From: Nostoc sp. NMS9
GTDB taxonomy: Bacteria; Cyanobacteriota; Cyanobacteriia; Cyanobacteriales; Nostocaceae
Direction: 5' to 3'
DNA: 64,000 nt
Assembly: GCF_017114995.1 (NCBI RefSeq)
Contig: NZ_JABXKL010000091.1
Coordinates: 62,001 to 126,000 of the forward strand
In this document: piece after piece, positions 40,333-50,037 of the stretch
Layout: each line of letters starts with the position of its first letter
Position numbering within the stretch: the first letter of the stretch is position 1
Program-made: the position numbers and the translations under genes
The notes under the pieces: model-generated
The model's database searches: none
What the model saw: only the letters and a program-made list of their open reading frames with translations
Told to the model about the DNA's origin: nothing

Positions 40333-40433
40333 CTAAACAATTTAAAATTCAAAATTTAAAATTCAAAATTAAGAAATGCAATCTTAGTTAGCCTGTTGGC
40401 AATTGCTAATATGCAACTTGAATGCGCGTTGGG

Positions 40434-41522
40434 TTATGAATAGGAACTAGCGATCGCTAGTTGAGCATGTTGCAATAATACATCTTTATCCAAAGTATGT
40501 ATGGGATATTGCGGTGTTACTGCCAGTAGTTTGTCTATTCTATCTCTAGCTGCTTCTACCACTGCTTCATCTAAGCTACCGTTACTGAGCGAATCAGCAA
40601 AATCTTCAGCAATCCGATAAGTTCTTTCAATAGATGATGAATTAATATTACGCGACACAATAAACAGATCGCAGCCTGCATTAAATGACCGTGCCACAGT
40701 ACCAGCTTTCATAAACATATCTGAGATAGCTTTCATATCCAAATCATCAGATACAACTACTCCCTCAAAGCCAAGTTCCTCTCTAAGTATGGTTTTGAGG
40801 ATAGCCTGGGAAAGGGTTGCTGGCACTTCAGGATCTATCTTGGGAAATAAGATATGGACAGTCATAATCAAAGGAATCTGTAGTTCGATTAAAGCTCTGA
40901 AGGGTATAAGTTCTCGAAGTCGCAGGTTTTCTAAAGTTAAGTTCAGTATTGGTAGCTCAATGTGAGAGTCCTTGCTGGTGTCTCCATGTCCGGGGAAGTG
41001 TTTAGCGCATCCCAAAATTCCTGAATCTCGAATTCCAAGGTAATAGTCACGGGCACCTTGAGTAGCAGTTTCGGGAGTGTTACCAAAGGCGCGAGGTCCA
41101 ATCACGGGGTTGTCGGGATGGGAAAAAATATCTGCGATAGGTGCCCAAGATAAATTGATTCCCAGTGATTTTAGTTCTACCGCAGTAGCTTTTGCTACTT
41201 CATAAGCGTGCGATCGCAGCAATAAGGCATGAGGAAAGCGGGTAATTGGCGGTGGTGTACGAATTACACGACCTCCTTCATGATCAAGAGTGATGAACAT
41301 GGAATCACGTTCAGTGTATTCTCGTATCTGCCTGTTTAAATCCTTGAAGCTTTCCAGCCAAACCTGATATGGAGTGCCATCCAAAAAGTTCTTAGCAAAA
41401 AATATCACCCCAATCGGCTTTAATTCATTGAGTGCGCGTTTATCGTCATCGCTTAATGTAGTGCTGGAAATACCTAGAATCAGGTGATGTCCAAAGCGCC
41501 TTAGCTCCTGCGATACACTCAT
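40434..41522 (-). CDS. nagZ: Beta-N-acetylhexosaminidase, glycoside hydrolase family 3
   Basis: 362 residues. The NagZ motif KHFPGHGDT (about residues 179-187) supplies the catalytic His-Asp dyad and the sugar-binding Lys-His. The nucleophile Asp lies in GVVVSDDLDMKAI, and ITLDHEGGRVIRTPPPITRF is the conserved early segment. No signal peptide, so cytoplasmic. NagZ removes N-acetylglucosamine from anhydromuropeptides in cell-wall recycling. Length is typical of the single-domain type. It stands alone, convergent with the tRNA array. Confidence 0.92.
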   Translation of the reverse strand: MSVSQELRRFGHHLILGISSTTLSDDDKRALNELKPIGVIFFAKNFLDGTPYQVWLESFKDLNRQIREYTERDSMFITLDHEGGRVIRTPPPITRFPHALLLRSHAYEVAKATAVELKSLGINLSWAPIADIFSHPDNPVIGPRAFGNTPETATQGARDYYLGIRDSGILGCAKHFPGHGDTSKDSHIELPILNLTLENLRLRELIPFRALIELQIPLIMTVHILFPKIDPEVPATLSQAILKTILREELGFEGVVVSDDLDMKAISDMFMKAGTVARSFNAGCDLFIVSRNINSSSIERTYRIAEDFADSLSNGSLDEAVVEAARDRIDKLLAVTPQYPIHTLDKDVLLQHAQLAIASSYS

Positions 41523-41916
41523 AATCTTTTACCTATAAGTTGTGAGGTAAACAACTTAGTTGTTCAACCTAGAGGACATAAACATTTATCCTACACCCTT
41601 ATAGGGAAAGGAAAGTTTTCAAAGTAGTCTTTAAGTAATGCCCCAAATATTTCCTCAGAGCAAATACATAAATTAGCAAAGAAATCAACTACTTTAAGAC
41701 AATTTTTGAAATTAGCTATTTTCAGTCAAAGGAAATACTTTTGTTTCCCTAAATCACTTGCATGTAAATATAGATAAAGTGCAACGCCGCAAAGCTATTA
41801 CCAATAATGGTATTGGCAATTTATTTGGGCAGGCACACGTAGGTAAAATTCCCTTTAGCAAAAGTTTTTTGGGGAAGCGATCGCACAATAACTGCCAAAT
41901 GTAACGGATTGCAACG
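41523..41916. other. Intergenic region between nagZ and crtP
   Basis: About 400 AT-rich bases between divergent genes, with one HIP1 site (GCGATCGC, from 41877). No ORF or RNA recognised. Confidence 0.4.
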
Positions 41917-41922
41917 TATAAT
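41917..41922 (+). promoter_or_regulatory. Possible crtP -10 element
   Basis: A perfect TATAAT 47 bases before the crtP start. No convincing -35 hexamer lies at the right distance, so an activator-dependent promoter is possible. Confidence 0.35.
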
Positions 41923-41968
41923 GAGAACGATAAAACGGTTAAGAAATATTGAAGAGCAGTAGGGTTAC

Positions 41969-43408
41969 ATGCGAGTAGCGATCGCGGGAGCGGGACTAGC
42001 AGGACTTTCCTGCGCGAAATATCTTACAGACGCAGGTCACACACCCATTGTCTTGGAACGTCGAGACGTTCTAGGCGGTAAAGTGGCCGCGTGGAAAGAT
42101 GCTGATGGAGACTGGTACGAAACAGGTCTGCACATCTTCTTTGGTGCATATCCAAATATGTTGCAGTTATTCAAAGAACTGGACATTGAAGATCGATTGC
42201 AGTGGAAAGAACACACAATGATCTTCAACCAGCCTGATGCACCAGGTACTTACAGTCGCTTTGATTTCCCAGATTTGCCGGCACCGATTAATGGTATAGT
42301 GGCAATTCTGCGAAACAACGACATGCTGACATGGCCAGAAAAAATCCGCTTTGGCATCGGGTTATTGCCAGCCATGATTCAGGGGCAAAAGTACGTTGAA
42401 GAAATGGACAAATACTCCTGGACAGATTGGTTGCGTAAACACAACATTCCAGAACGGGTCAATAAAGAAGTTTTTATTGCCATGGCCAAGTCGCTGAACT
42501 TCATCGGCCCAGATGAAATTTCAGCAACCATTCTTTTAACTGCCCTCAATCGTTTCCTCCAGGAAAAAAAAGGCTCGAAAATGGCCTTTCTGGATGGTTC
42601 GCCAACAGAACGATTGTGTCAGCCCCTAGTGGATTACATCACCGAACGTGGTGGAAAAGTCCGCTTGAATGCCCCTTTAAAAGAGATTTTGCTAAACGCC
42701 GATGGTAGCGTGAAAGGATACTTGATTCGGGGGTTGAATGGGGACGAAGATGAAGTTTTCACGGCGGATTTGTATGTATCTGCCATGCCGGTTGACCCTC
42801 TGAAGGTGATTTTGCCAGCACCTTGGAAAGAAATGGAGTTTTTCCAAAAGCTAGAAGGATTGGAAGGCGTGCCTGTGATAAACGTGCATTTGTGGTTTGA
42901 TCGTAAACTTACACAAATTGATCACTTGCTATTCTCGCGATCGCCCCTCCTAAGCGTTTATGCTGATATGAGCAATACCTGCCGTGAATACGCCAACCCC
43001 AATCGCTCGATGCTGGAATTAGTTCTAGCCCCGGCAAAAGATTGGATTGCCAAATCCGATGAGGAGATTGTGGCTGCAACTATTGCTGAGTTAGAAAAAC
43101 TCTTCCCCGACCACTTTGGGGGAGACAATCCAGCAACATTGCTGAAATCTCATGTGGTGAAAACGCCCCGTTCAGTTTACAAAGCGACCCCTGGTCGTCA
43201 ACAGTACCGTCCCTCGCAAACAACCCCCATTAGTAACTTCTATCTCAGCGGGGATTACACCATGCAACGCTACTTAGCAAGTATGGAAGGTGCCGTACTT
43301 TCTGGTAAGCTGACAGCGCAGGCGATTTCTGAGGCCCTCCCGGTAGCAAATTCCTCAAACCTGCAAACGCTCACCCGACCGCCCGCAACGAATGCTGCAA
43401 CTGCCTGA
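41969..43408 (+). CDS. crtP: 15-cis-phytoene desaturase (plant/cyanobacterial type)
   Basis: 479 residues. The FAD-binding start MRVAIAGAGLAGLSCAKYL is the dinucleotide fold; LGGKVAAWKDADGDWYETGL and HIFFGAYPNM are the hallmark of plant-type phytoene desaturase. The C-terminus YLSGDYTMQRYLASMEGAVL is the FAD-closing motif. It introduces two double bonds into phytoene, giving zeta-carotene, at the thylakoid membrane with plastoquinone as acceptor. It overlaps the next gene, crtB, by 17 bases, so the two are cotranscribed and probably translationally coupled. Confidence 0.97.
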   Translation: MRVAIAGAGLAGLSCAKYLTDAGHTPIVLERRDVLGGKVAAWKDADGDWYETGLHIFFGAYPNMLQLFKELDIEDRLQWKEHTMIFNQPDAPGTYSRFDFPDLPAPINGIVAILRNNDMLTWPEKIRFGIGLLPAMIQGQKYVEEMDKYSWTDWLRKHNIPERVNKEVFIAMAKSLNFIGPDEISATILLTALNRFLQEKKGSKMAFLDGSPTERLCQPLVDYITERGGKVRLNAPLKEILLNADGSVKGYLIRGLNGDEDEVFTADLYVSAMPVDPLKVILPAPWKEMEFFQKLEGLEGVPVINVHLWFDRKLTQIDHLLFSRSPLLSVYADMSNTCREYANPNRSMLELVLAPAKDWIAKSDEEIVAATIAELEKLFPDHFGGDNPATLLKSHVVKTPRSVYKATPGRQQYRPSQTTPISNFYLSGDYTMQRYLASMEGAVLSGKLTAQAISEALPVANSSNLQTLTRPPATNAATA

Positions 43409-44324
43409 TTCCCCGCCGCGCATGAAAACGCTGGTCTCTGTAGACGAGTCATATAAACTTTGTCGGCATCTCACAGCAAAGTATGCCAAGACTTTTTACC
43501 TGGGTACTTTGCTGATGAGTCCGGTAAAACGTCAATCTATTTGGTCAATTTACGCTTGGTGTCGCCGTACAGATGAATTGGTGGATGGCCCCGCATCTGC
43601 TATTACCACGCCAGAAACCCTAGACCTATGGGAACAGCAGCTGGAATCGATTTTTGCGGGACGCCCATTAGAAAATTACGATGTAGCTTTAGTTGATACC
43701 CTCCAGCGCTTTCCGATGGACATTCAGCCATTTCGGGATATGATTGCCGGTCAGCGCATGGACTTATATCGCAGTCGTTATGAAACCTTTGAGGAGTTAT
43801 ACCTCTACTGTTACCGTGTTGCTGGTACTGTTGGCTTAATGTCAACATCAGTTATGGGTGTGGATAACACCATATATGCAGCACCGTGGCGGCAAAACAA
43901 ACAACCTTATGTTCCCACAGAAGAAGCGATCGCTCTCGGAATTGCCAATCAACTCACCAACATCCTGCGGGATGTGGGGGAAGATGCCAAACGAGGACGG
44001 ATCTACATTCCCCTTGAAGACTTGGCAAAATTCAACTATACCGAGCAAGACTTCTTCAAAGGCGTGGTAGATGAGCGTTGGCGGGCATTGATGCGCTTTC
44101 AAATTGACCGCGCCCGCCAATTTTACACCACATCCGACCAGGGAATTACTTATTTAGCATCCGATGCCCGTTGGCCTGTGTGGGCAGCATCAATGCTGTA
44201 CGGTCAAATTTTGGAGGTGATTGAACGCAACGATTACGATGTATTCAGTCAGCGGGCTTTTGTTCCCCAGTGGAAAAAGTTACGCACCTTGCCCATAGCT
44301 TGGATGCGATCGCAAGTCCTTTAA
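43392..44324 (+). CDS. crtB: Phytoene synthase
   Basis: 310 residues. Two aspartate-rich prenyl-diphosphate-binding motifs are visible: RRTDELVDG (about residue 57) and NILRDVGEDAKRGRIYIP (about 180). YCYRVAGTVGLMS between them is the trans-isoprenyl synthase signature. It condenses two geranylgeranyl diphosphates to phytoene, the first committed carotenoid step. The ATG at 43392 lies inside the end of crtP; a second ATG at 43422 is possible. This crtP-crtB order is common in cyanobacteria. Confidence 0.96.
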   Translation: MLQLPDSPPRMKTLVSVDESYKLCRHLTAKYAKTFYLGTLLMSPVKRQSIWSIYAWCRRTDELVDGPASAITTPETLDLWEQQLESIFAGRPLENYDVALVDTLQRFPMDIQPFRDMIAGQRMDLYRSRYETFEELYLYCYRVAGTVGLMSTSVMGVDNTIYAAPWRQNKQPYVPTEEAIALGIANQLTNILRDVGEDAKRGRIYIPLEDLAKFNYTEQDFFKGVVDERWRALMRFQIDRARQFYTTSDQGITYLASDARWPVWAASMLYGQILEVIERNDYDVFSQRAFVPQWKKLRTLPIAWMRSQVL

Positions 44325-44328
44325 AAAA

Positions 44329-44412
44329 TTAGTCATTTGTCCCTAGTCTTTAGTCATCAGTGTTTTATAAATAACCAATGACCAATGACAAATGACCAAT
44401 GACAAATAACTA
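44329..44412. repeat. Heptad repeat block (ATTAGTC / CAATGAC)
   Basis: TTAGTCATTTGTCC units followed by CAATGACAAATGAC units, able to fold back on each other. It lies between crtB and the tRNA-Ser promoter and may terminate the crt operon. Confidence 0.7.
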
Positions 44413-44441
44413 TTGACTCTTACTGGCAAGTCTGGTAACAT
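44413..44441 (+). promoter_or_regulatory. Promoter of tRNA-Ser
   Basis: TTGACT (44413-44418), 17 bases, TAACAT (44436-44441), 16 bases before the tRNA. Confidence 0.6.
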
Positions 44442-44457
44442 TGATATTCGTGAGTCA

Positions 44458-44549
44458 GGAGAGGTGGCTGAGTGGTCGAAAGCGGCAGATTGCTAATCTG
44501 TTGTACGGCAGGCAACTCCGTACCGAGGGTTCGAATCCCTCCCTCTCCG
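44458..44549 (+). tRNA. trnS-GCU: tRNA-Ser (GCT), housekeeping copy
   Basis: 92 nt class II; anticodon loop TTGCTAA, long variable arm, acceptor GGAGAGG/CCTCTCC, T-loop TTCGAAT. It has the same acceptor stem as the array copy at 38343 but a different body. Confidence 0.95.
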
Positions 44550-44742
44550 TTTTTCAGCCTTTGATACACTGAGTATATTCTGTGTAGAAAAATAAATATT
44601 AATGTCAGGGTAAATACTCCTACTCCCAAAGATGGATGATATGATTTATCTTTTGGAGTCTTGATAAGATCCAGCTAAGTTAAAAATATAGTTGGGATCT
44701 TGTTTTTAAGCTCCTAAATATTTTGAGGAGTGAGAGTAATTT

Positions 44743-46065
44743 ATGAAAAAAATTAGCACCGCCTTAGCCTTCAGTATAACTATCCTAGCAACTGGGTTTT
44801 TAGTTGGGGCTTGTGGTGATAACGGTACCCCCAGCGGTACAGCTAACAACGGAAGTACTGCTACCCCAGCGGCAAACTCAACTACAACAAGCGGTGCTAA
44901 AGGACTAAAAATTGGTTCCCTGCTACCGACAACAGGCGACTTGGCTTCTGTAGGACAGCAGATGCTAGGTTCCGTCCCTTTACTAGTCGATACGGTCAAC
45001 GCTTGCGGTGGGGTAAATGGTGAACCTGTTACCTTGGTACAAGTAGATGACCAAACCGACCCGAAAGCTGGAGCCGCCGGTATGACCAAACTAGCAACTT
45101 TGGATAAAGTTGCAGGTGTAGTTGGTTCCTTTGCCAGTAGCGTTTCTAGTGCAGCAGTCTCCATTGCCACACCAAATAAAGTCATGCTGGTTTCTCCTGG
45201 TAGTACCAGTCCCGTATTTACCGAAAAAGCTCAAAAAGGCGACTATAAAGGCTTTTGGGCACGTACAGCTCCCCCCGATACATACCAAGCACTAGCTTTA
45301 GCCCAACTTGCCAGAAAAAAAGGTTTCAAGCGAGTTTCTACAGTCGTGATTAATAATGACTATGGCGTAGGGTTTGAAAAAGCATTCGTGCAAACTTTTG
45401 AAAAATTGGGTGGAACTATAGTTAATAAAGATAAGCCTGTCCGTTACGACCCGAAAGCCCAAACATTTGATACAGAAGCGGCTGCTGCTTTTGCTGGTAA
45501 GCCAGATGCAGTCCTGGCCGTACTCTATGCGGAAACTGGTAGTCTGTTCCTGAAAGCCGCCTATCAACAAGGTGTGGCAAAGGGAGTACAGATTCTGTTG
45601 ACAGATGGGGTAAAATCACCGACTTTTCCCGAACAAGTTGGCAAAGGCGGTGATGGTAAATATATTTTAACAGGAGCGATCGGTACAGTACCGGGTTCCG
45701 ATGGTAAAGCATTAGAAGCTTTCAACAAGCTGTGGAAGGATAAAAAGGGTGGGGCGCCAGGGGAATACGCTCCTCAAGCTTGGGATGCAGCAGCTTTATT
45801 GACATTGGCGGCGCAAGCTGCTAAAGAAAATACAGGCGTTGGTATAGCCAGTAAAATTCGGGAAGTTGCTGATGGGCCTGGCACAGAAGTTACTGATGTC
45901 TGCGAGGGACTAAAGTTACTTCAAGATGGTAAAAAGATTAACTACCAAGGAGCCAGCGGCAACGTAGATGTTGATGCTAACGGCGATGTCGTCGGTGTAT
46001 ACGATGTTTGGACAGTAGGAGACGATGGCACAATCAAGGTGATTGACAAAGTTACCCCTAAATAG
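44743..46065 (+). CDS. natB: Neutral amino acid ABC transporter binding protein
   Basis: 440 residues. Lipoprotein signal: LATGFLVGACGDNG, then a Ser/Thr/Ala-rich linker. The mature part is a Leu/Ile/Val-binding type I fold (LKIGSLLPTTGDLASVGQQM, LVQVDDQTDPKAGAAG, VINNDYGVGFEKAF, YAPQAWDAAALL). Position directly after crtP-crtB matches natB of Anabaena PCC 7120, where the permease and ATPase genes of this N-I system lie elsewhere; they are also absent here. It would bind neutral amino acids in the periplasm. A tRNA-Ser gene with its own promoter separates it from crtB. Followed by an inverted repeat. Confidence 0.85.
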   Translation: MKKISTALAFSITILATGFLVGACGDNGTPSGTANNGSTATPAANSTTTSGAKGLKIGSLLPTTGDLASVGQQMLGSVPLLVDTVNACGGVNGEPVTLVQVDDQTDPKAGAAGMTKLATLDKVAGVVGSFASSVSSAAVSIATPNKVMLVSPGSTSPVFTEKAQKGDYKGFWARTAPPDTYQALALAQLARKKGFKRVSTVVINNDYGVGFEKAFVQTFEKLGGTIVNKDKPVRYDPKAQTFDTEAAAAFAGKPDAVLAVLYAETGSLFLKAAYQQGVAKGVQILLTDGVKSPTFPEQVGKGGDGKYILTGAIGTVPGSDGKALEAFNKLWKDKKGGAPGEYAPQAWDAAALLTLAAQAAKENTGVGIASKIREVADGPGTEVTDVCEGLKLLQDGKKINYQGASGNVDVDANGDVVGVYDVWTVGDDGTIKVIDKVTPK

Positions 46066-46134
46066 AAGTTAGGAGTTAGGAGTGATGAGTTATGAGTGAA
46101 ACATTGCCAACTCCTAACTCCTAACTCTTAACTT
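46066..46134. repeat. Inverted heptad repeat (TAGGAGT / ACTCCTA)
   Basis: GTTAGGAGTTAGGAGT faces ACTCCTAACTCCTAAC across about 30 bases, exactly between the stops of the convergent natB and barrel genes. Likely a bidirectional terminator. Confidence 0.75.
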
Positions 46135-46983
46135 TTAAAGCCCACTGAAGTTGTAACCAACTCCTAACAACAAGCCCACATCAGTTTCATCGAAAAATCC
46201 GGCATTTATAGCAGCCGTTGCTGTAAATTGAGAAGTTAGAGGCACGTCAATGCCAGCAGATGCCAAAAAGGCAAATTGCGAATCATCACCAGTTTTATAA
46301 GCTGCACCCACTCCGATGTAAGGTGCGATCGCTAATGGTTCGCTAAAAGCATCTGCTGATTTGAAGGTAAAATCGTAGGTGATAGGAAGTAAAATTGTGG
46401 TGTTGTCCCCAAATACGGCTGAGGGTCGCACTGATATAGAATTTGTCAGTCCGATTTTGCTGACTACCGCAAAGTTACCGTCGCCCAAAGATGTGTCACC
46501 ACCACTCAAACCAATGTTAGCAGCGATACCAAGATAGCTACTACCACCACTGGTAGTTCTACCTAAATCAATATCCGATTGCGCCACTTTGGAAGCAGAT
46601 GGGTGAGAAGTAGTTTGAGAAGTTGGTTGTACAAACTCAGAGGTGAGCGTTGCAGATGAAGTTGCCACTGTGCCTGGAACGGGTGTGGGTGTTACACTAG
46701 AGTTTTCCTGCATCACCGTGTTAGGTAACTGCTCTACCTTAGTTAAATTTGTGACTGTAAAAATCTTAGTTATTTCTGTAGAGAGATTTTGGCTTTCAGT
46801 GTCTAGTTCTAGACTAAACTCGTTCGGAGACGCTACGGTTGCAGAAGGTTCAGTTAATGGCTGACTGCTCACCTTGTCTACTGTCTGGGCGCTTGCAGAT
46901 AAACCGCTACTCAGGAATGCAAGAGCAGCTAAACTTGGGAACCAAAAAACACCTTTACGAAGAAAAATAGTATTCACATTCAC
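46135..46983 (-). CDS. Outer-membrane beta-barrel protein
   Basis: 282 residues. A signal peptide ends near LSASAQTVDK. A Ser/Thr/Val-rich unstructured part (about 35-135) is followed by a barrel of roughly eight strands with alternating hydrophobic residues (SYLGIAANIGLSGG, FAVVSKIGLTNSISVRPSAV, TAAINAGFFDETDVGLLLGV) and a terminal aromatic-poor end GYNFSGL. This resembles OmpA/OmpW-size barrels found in cyanobacteria; a pore or adhesive role cannot be distinguished. Monocistronic. Confidence 0.75.
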   Translation of the reverse strand: MNVNTIFLRKGVFWFPSLAALAFLSSGLSASAQTVDKVSSQPLTEPSATVASPNEFSLELDTESQNLSTEITKIFTVTNLTKVEQLPNTVMQENSSVTPTPVPGTVATSSATLTSEFVQPTSQTTSHPSASKVAQSDIDLGRTTSGGSSYLGIAANIGLSGGDTSLGDGNFAVVSKIGLTNSISVRPSAVFGDNTTILLPITYDFTFKSADAFSEPLAIAPYIGVGAAYKTGDDSQFAFLASAGIDVPLTSQFTATAAINAGFFDETDVGLLLGVGYNFSGL

Positions 46984-47499
46984 TCCTAAAACAATGTTGC
47001 CACGAAAAATAAAGGTTTTTATTGATTTAAGTCAACAAATTCGGGCAATACTCAAAATTTAACATCAAAAAATCGGTTTTTGCATCCTGACTTTACTTGA
47101 CATCTCTAGTTAATATTTACTAGCAAAAAATTAAACACTATAGCAATCTTGAATCATTCGTGAGAAACAAGATCCCTGACAAGTTTTACAAAGTCGGGAA
47201 TCTGTGGGTTGCAATTTTCACAAATTAAATAGAATTGCTATATATTTATTTTGAATATCCTGAATTTGACAGATGACAAATAGTCTCTTTACCTAAAACT
47301 AAGATAGTATTTGTTAAGGAGGCGATCGCAATTGCGACCTCTCCTATGAAGTGAAGAAGTTTTTTAGGATAACTGCCTTGCCGCCAAAGGCAGCTAGATT
47401 GTGAAGTGATATTACAAAGCTTGCAAAAATATTTAGAAATTGCCTACAAGGCAAACATAGCTCTAACGTAGAACCTATTAGGAGAGACTTGAGGCAAAT
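46984..47499. other. Intergenic region between divergent genes
   Basis: 516 AT-rich bases. At about 47319-47345 lies an imperfect palindrome around a HIP1 core (GGAGGCGATCGCAATTGCGACCTCTCC). Promoters of both flanking genes must lie here; none is convincing to me. Confidence 0.4.
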
Positions 47500-47820
47500 G
47501 TGATGAGCGAAAATAATATTCAAAAGTATCGGTTTGTCTGTACCCTGACTTTCGGTGATATCTACGGTCAAATAATTGTTTGGTTGATTACAATTACCCT
47601 AAGTTTGGCATCAGCTTTAGCGCTGATGGGTGCCAAGCGGCCCGTGTACGCTTTAGCAACAGCCGGTCTCGTCGTTCTGCTATCGCTACCTTTCTTGTTG
47701 TTTGCGTTTGTTACTACCTTGTTAAATCATATTGAAGTCAGTCCTGTAGGGCCGGGAACCAAAATGGAACCCATACCAGGTAATGTGTCTCAGCAACAAC
47801 CTGTACAAGCAACTAGCTAA
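47500..47820 (+). CDS. Small two-helix membrane protein, conserved hypothetical
   Basis: 106 residues. Two membrane helices (about 26-45 and 51-75: IIVWLITITLSLASALALM and ALATAGLVVLLSLPFLLFAF) with a short positively charged turn between (GAKRPVY), and soluble tails. The C-terminus is polar with proline and glutamine. It may start one codon later (ATGATG-like start). No family recognised; a terminator follows at 47928. Confidence 0.65.
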   Translation: MMSENNIQKYRFVCTLTFGDIYGQIIVWLITITLSLASALALMGAKRPVYALATAGLVVLLSLPFLLFAFVTTLLNHIEVSPVGPGTKMEPIPGNVSQQQPVQATS

Positions 47821-47905
47821 AGATTTAGGAGTTATGAGTTATGAGTTATGAGTTATAAGTCATTCTATCTGTGCCATAACTCTTTGTTTTTAACTTTTCA
47901 CTCCT
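47821..47905. repeat. Heptad repeat (TTATGAG) and complement
   Basis: GAGTTATGAGTTATGAG units followed by TAACTTTTCACTCC, again the long inverted type. Confidence 0.6.
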
Positions 47906-47927
47906 AATTTCAAAATTTTTTATAACC

Positions 47928-47954
47928 TCCCTGTCTATAAGCAGGGATTTTTTT
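47928..47954 (+). terminator. Intrinsic terminator
   Basis: TCCCTG/CAGGGA stem, 8-nt loop, followed by seven T. Ends the transcript of the small membrane protein. Confidence 0.8.
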
Positions 47955-48040
47955 GTAGAGATGCGACTGTTACAACGCACTAGGTGATTAATCACGTCTC
48001 TACAATAGAACAGCAGTGGTTTGCAATCAGGGGGCTAATT

Positions 48041-49768
48041 ATGCTGGAACACGATGTGATTATTGTCGGCGGTGGATTAGCGGGATGTCGCGCTGCTGTA
48101 GAAATTGCCCGCACTGACCCTAGTTTAAATATTGCTGTGGTTGCCAAAACCCACCCAATTCGTTCTCACTCGGTTGCAGCTCAAGGTGGTATGGCTGCAT
48201 CGCTGAAAAATGTTGATTCCGAAGATAGTTGGGAAGCACATGCTTTTGATACTGTCAAGGGTTCTGACTACTTGGCAGACCAAGATGCTGTAGCAATTCT
48301 CGCTCAAGAAGCGCCAGATGTAGTGATTGACTTGGAACACATGGGCGTTTTGTTTTCTCGCTTACCCGATGGGCGCATTGCACAAAGGGCTTTTGGCGGA
48401 CATTCCCACAACCGCACTTGTTACGCCGCTGACAAAACTGGTCATGCGATTTTGCACGAATTGGTTAACAATTTGCGGCGTTATGGGGTGCAAGTTTACG
48501 AAGAGTGGTACGTGATGCGTCTTATTTTAGAAGAAAATGAGGCGAAGGGTGTGGTAATGTTCCATCTTTTGGATGGACATATAGAGGTGGTGCGGGCTAA
48601 GGCGGTGATGTTTGCCACAGGGGGTTATGGTCGCGTTTATAACACCACCTCTAATGATTACGCTTCTTCGGGTGATGGTTTGGCAATGACTGCGATCGCA
48701 GGTTTACCCCTGGAAGATATGGAATTTGTCCAGTTTCATCCCACTGGTTTATATCCGGTAGGGGTACTGATTTCAGAAGCGGTACGGGGAGAAGGGGCGT
48801 ATCTGATTAATAGTGAAGGTGATCGCTTTATGGCGAATTATGCACCCAGCCGTATGGAACTAGCTCCTCGTGATATTACCTCACGAGCGATTGCTTACGA
48901 AATTCGCGCTGGACGTGGTATTCATCTTGATGGAAGTGCTGGCGGCCCCTTTGTCTATCTGGATCTACGCCATCTGGGTAAAGAAAAAATTATGAGTCGC
49001 GTTCCCTTTTGTTGGGAAGAAGCCCATCGTTTAGTAGGTGTTGACGCAGTAACTCAACCGATGCCAGTTCGCCCGACAATTCACTATTGTATGGGTGGTA
49101 TACCAGTTAACACTGATGGTCAAGTTCGTGGTAGTGGCGATGGTTTAGTTGACGCTTTCTTTGCTGCGGGTGAAACATCTTGTGTTTCCGTACATGGTGC
49201 AAATCGCTTGGGGAGTAATTCACTACTGGAGTGTGTCGTTTATGGTAAGCGGACTGGGGCTGCGATCGCTAAATTTGTGCAAAAACGTAAGTTACCCTCT
49301 GTAGATGAGCAACATTATGTAACGCAAGCCCAGCAACAAATTCAAGCTTTGCTAGAACAACCAGGACAGTACCGCATCAACCAAGTCCGTGAAGCTTTTC
49401 AGGATTGTATGACTGAGTACTGTGGTGTTTTCCGCACTGAGGTATTAATGACTGAAGGTTTGCAGAAACTAGAAGAAATACAACAAAAATACCCTCAAAT
49501 TTATTTAGATGACAAAGGTAATTGCTGGAATACGGAACTCGTAGAAGCCTTAGAATTACGAAGTTTGATGGTAGTAGGGCAGACCATTTTGGCATCAGCC
49601 CTAAATCGTCAAGAAAGTCGTGGCGCTCATTTCCGCGAAGATTATTCTCAGCGAGATGATACAAACTTTCTCAAACACACAATGGCTTACTACTCACCAG
49701 CAGGAATTGATATTCAATATCGACCGGTGGCGATTACCATGTTTGAGCCGAAAGAGAGAAGGTATTAA
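48041..49768 (+). CDS. sdhA: Succinate dehydrogenase / fumarate reductase flavoprotein subunit
   Basis: 575 residues from the ATG at 48041, preferred over an upstream TTG because GGGGG precedes it and relatives begin with the FAD fold (HDVIIVGGGLAGCRAAVEIA). The FAD-linking His is in RSHSVAAQGG; active-site segments are GGHSHNRTCYAADKTGHA, FVQFHPTGLYP, PRDITSRAI and HGANRLGSNSLLE. The enzyme oxidises succinate and feeds electrons to plastoquinone in the thylakoid or cytoplasmic membrane, together with SdhB (not in the window). Confidence 0.95.
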   Translation: MLEHDVIIVGGGLAGCRAAVEIARTDPSLNIAVVAKTHPIRSHSVAAQGGMAASLKNVDSEDSWEAHAFDTVKGSDYLADQDAVAILAQEAPDVVIDLEHMGVLFSRLPDGRIAQRAFGGHSHNRTCYAADKTGHAILHELVNNLRRYGVQVYEEWYVMRLILEENEAKGVVMFHLLDGHIEVVRAKAVMFATGGYGRVYNTTSNDYASSGDGLAMTAIAGLPLEDMEFVQFHPTGLYPVGVLISEAVRGEGAYLINSEGDRFMANYAPSRMELAPRDITSRAIAYEIRAGRGIHLDGSAGGPFVYLDLRHLGKEKIMSRVPFCWEEAHRLVGVDAVTQPMPVRPTIHYCMGGIPVNTDGQVRGSGDGLVDAFFAAGETSCVSVHGANRLGSNSLLECVVYGKRTGAAIAKFVQKRKLPSVDEQHYVTQAQQQIQALLEQPGQYRINQVREAFQDCMTEYCGVFRTEVLMTEGLQKLEEIQQKYPQIYLDDKGNCWNTELVEALELRSLMVVGQTILASALNRQESRGAHFREDYSQRDDTNFLKHTMAYYSPAGIDIQYRPVAITMFEPKERRY

Positions 49769-49809
49769 ACTTTAGCTAAGGGTGAAATAAAAAATTTCAT
49801 CCTTTATAA

Positions 49810-50037
49810 CTTTACAAATCAAATTCTCTAGAGCAAGGACATAACTGGGAAAGGACTGATATTGGTGATTATCTATGGCTAGACCAAGATGATATGGAGA
49901 AGTATGGAGTCTCAGTTAATTTTGATGAAAATATAACTCAACAAGCTATAGAAGTGTGGTCAAATATTAGCTTTAATCATGCAATGCTTTGTCAGGCAAT
50001 AAAAAACTATAAATCAATAATTGGGAGTTGCGTCTAA
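49810..50037 (+). pseudogene. Gene fragment without start codon
   Basis: An open frame of 75 codons reads as normal protein (LEQGHNWERTDIGDYLWL, NFDENITQQAIEVWSNISFN) but has no start codon until MEKYGV near its middle and stops at 50037. Likely the 3' end of a small acidic protein gene whose front is lost. No family recognised. Confidence 0.4.

Noticed and set aside
44706..45185. 159-codon minus-strand frame opposite natB
   Set aside because: Antisense to the natB signal peptide and Ala/Thr-rich linker, which explains its Ala/Pro/Val-rich composition.
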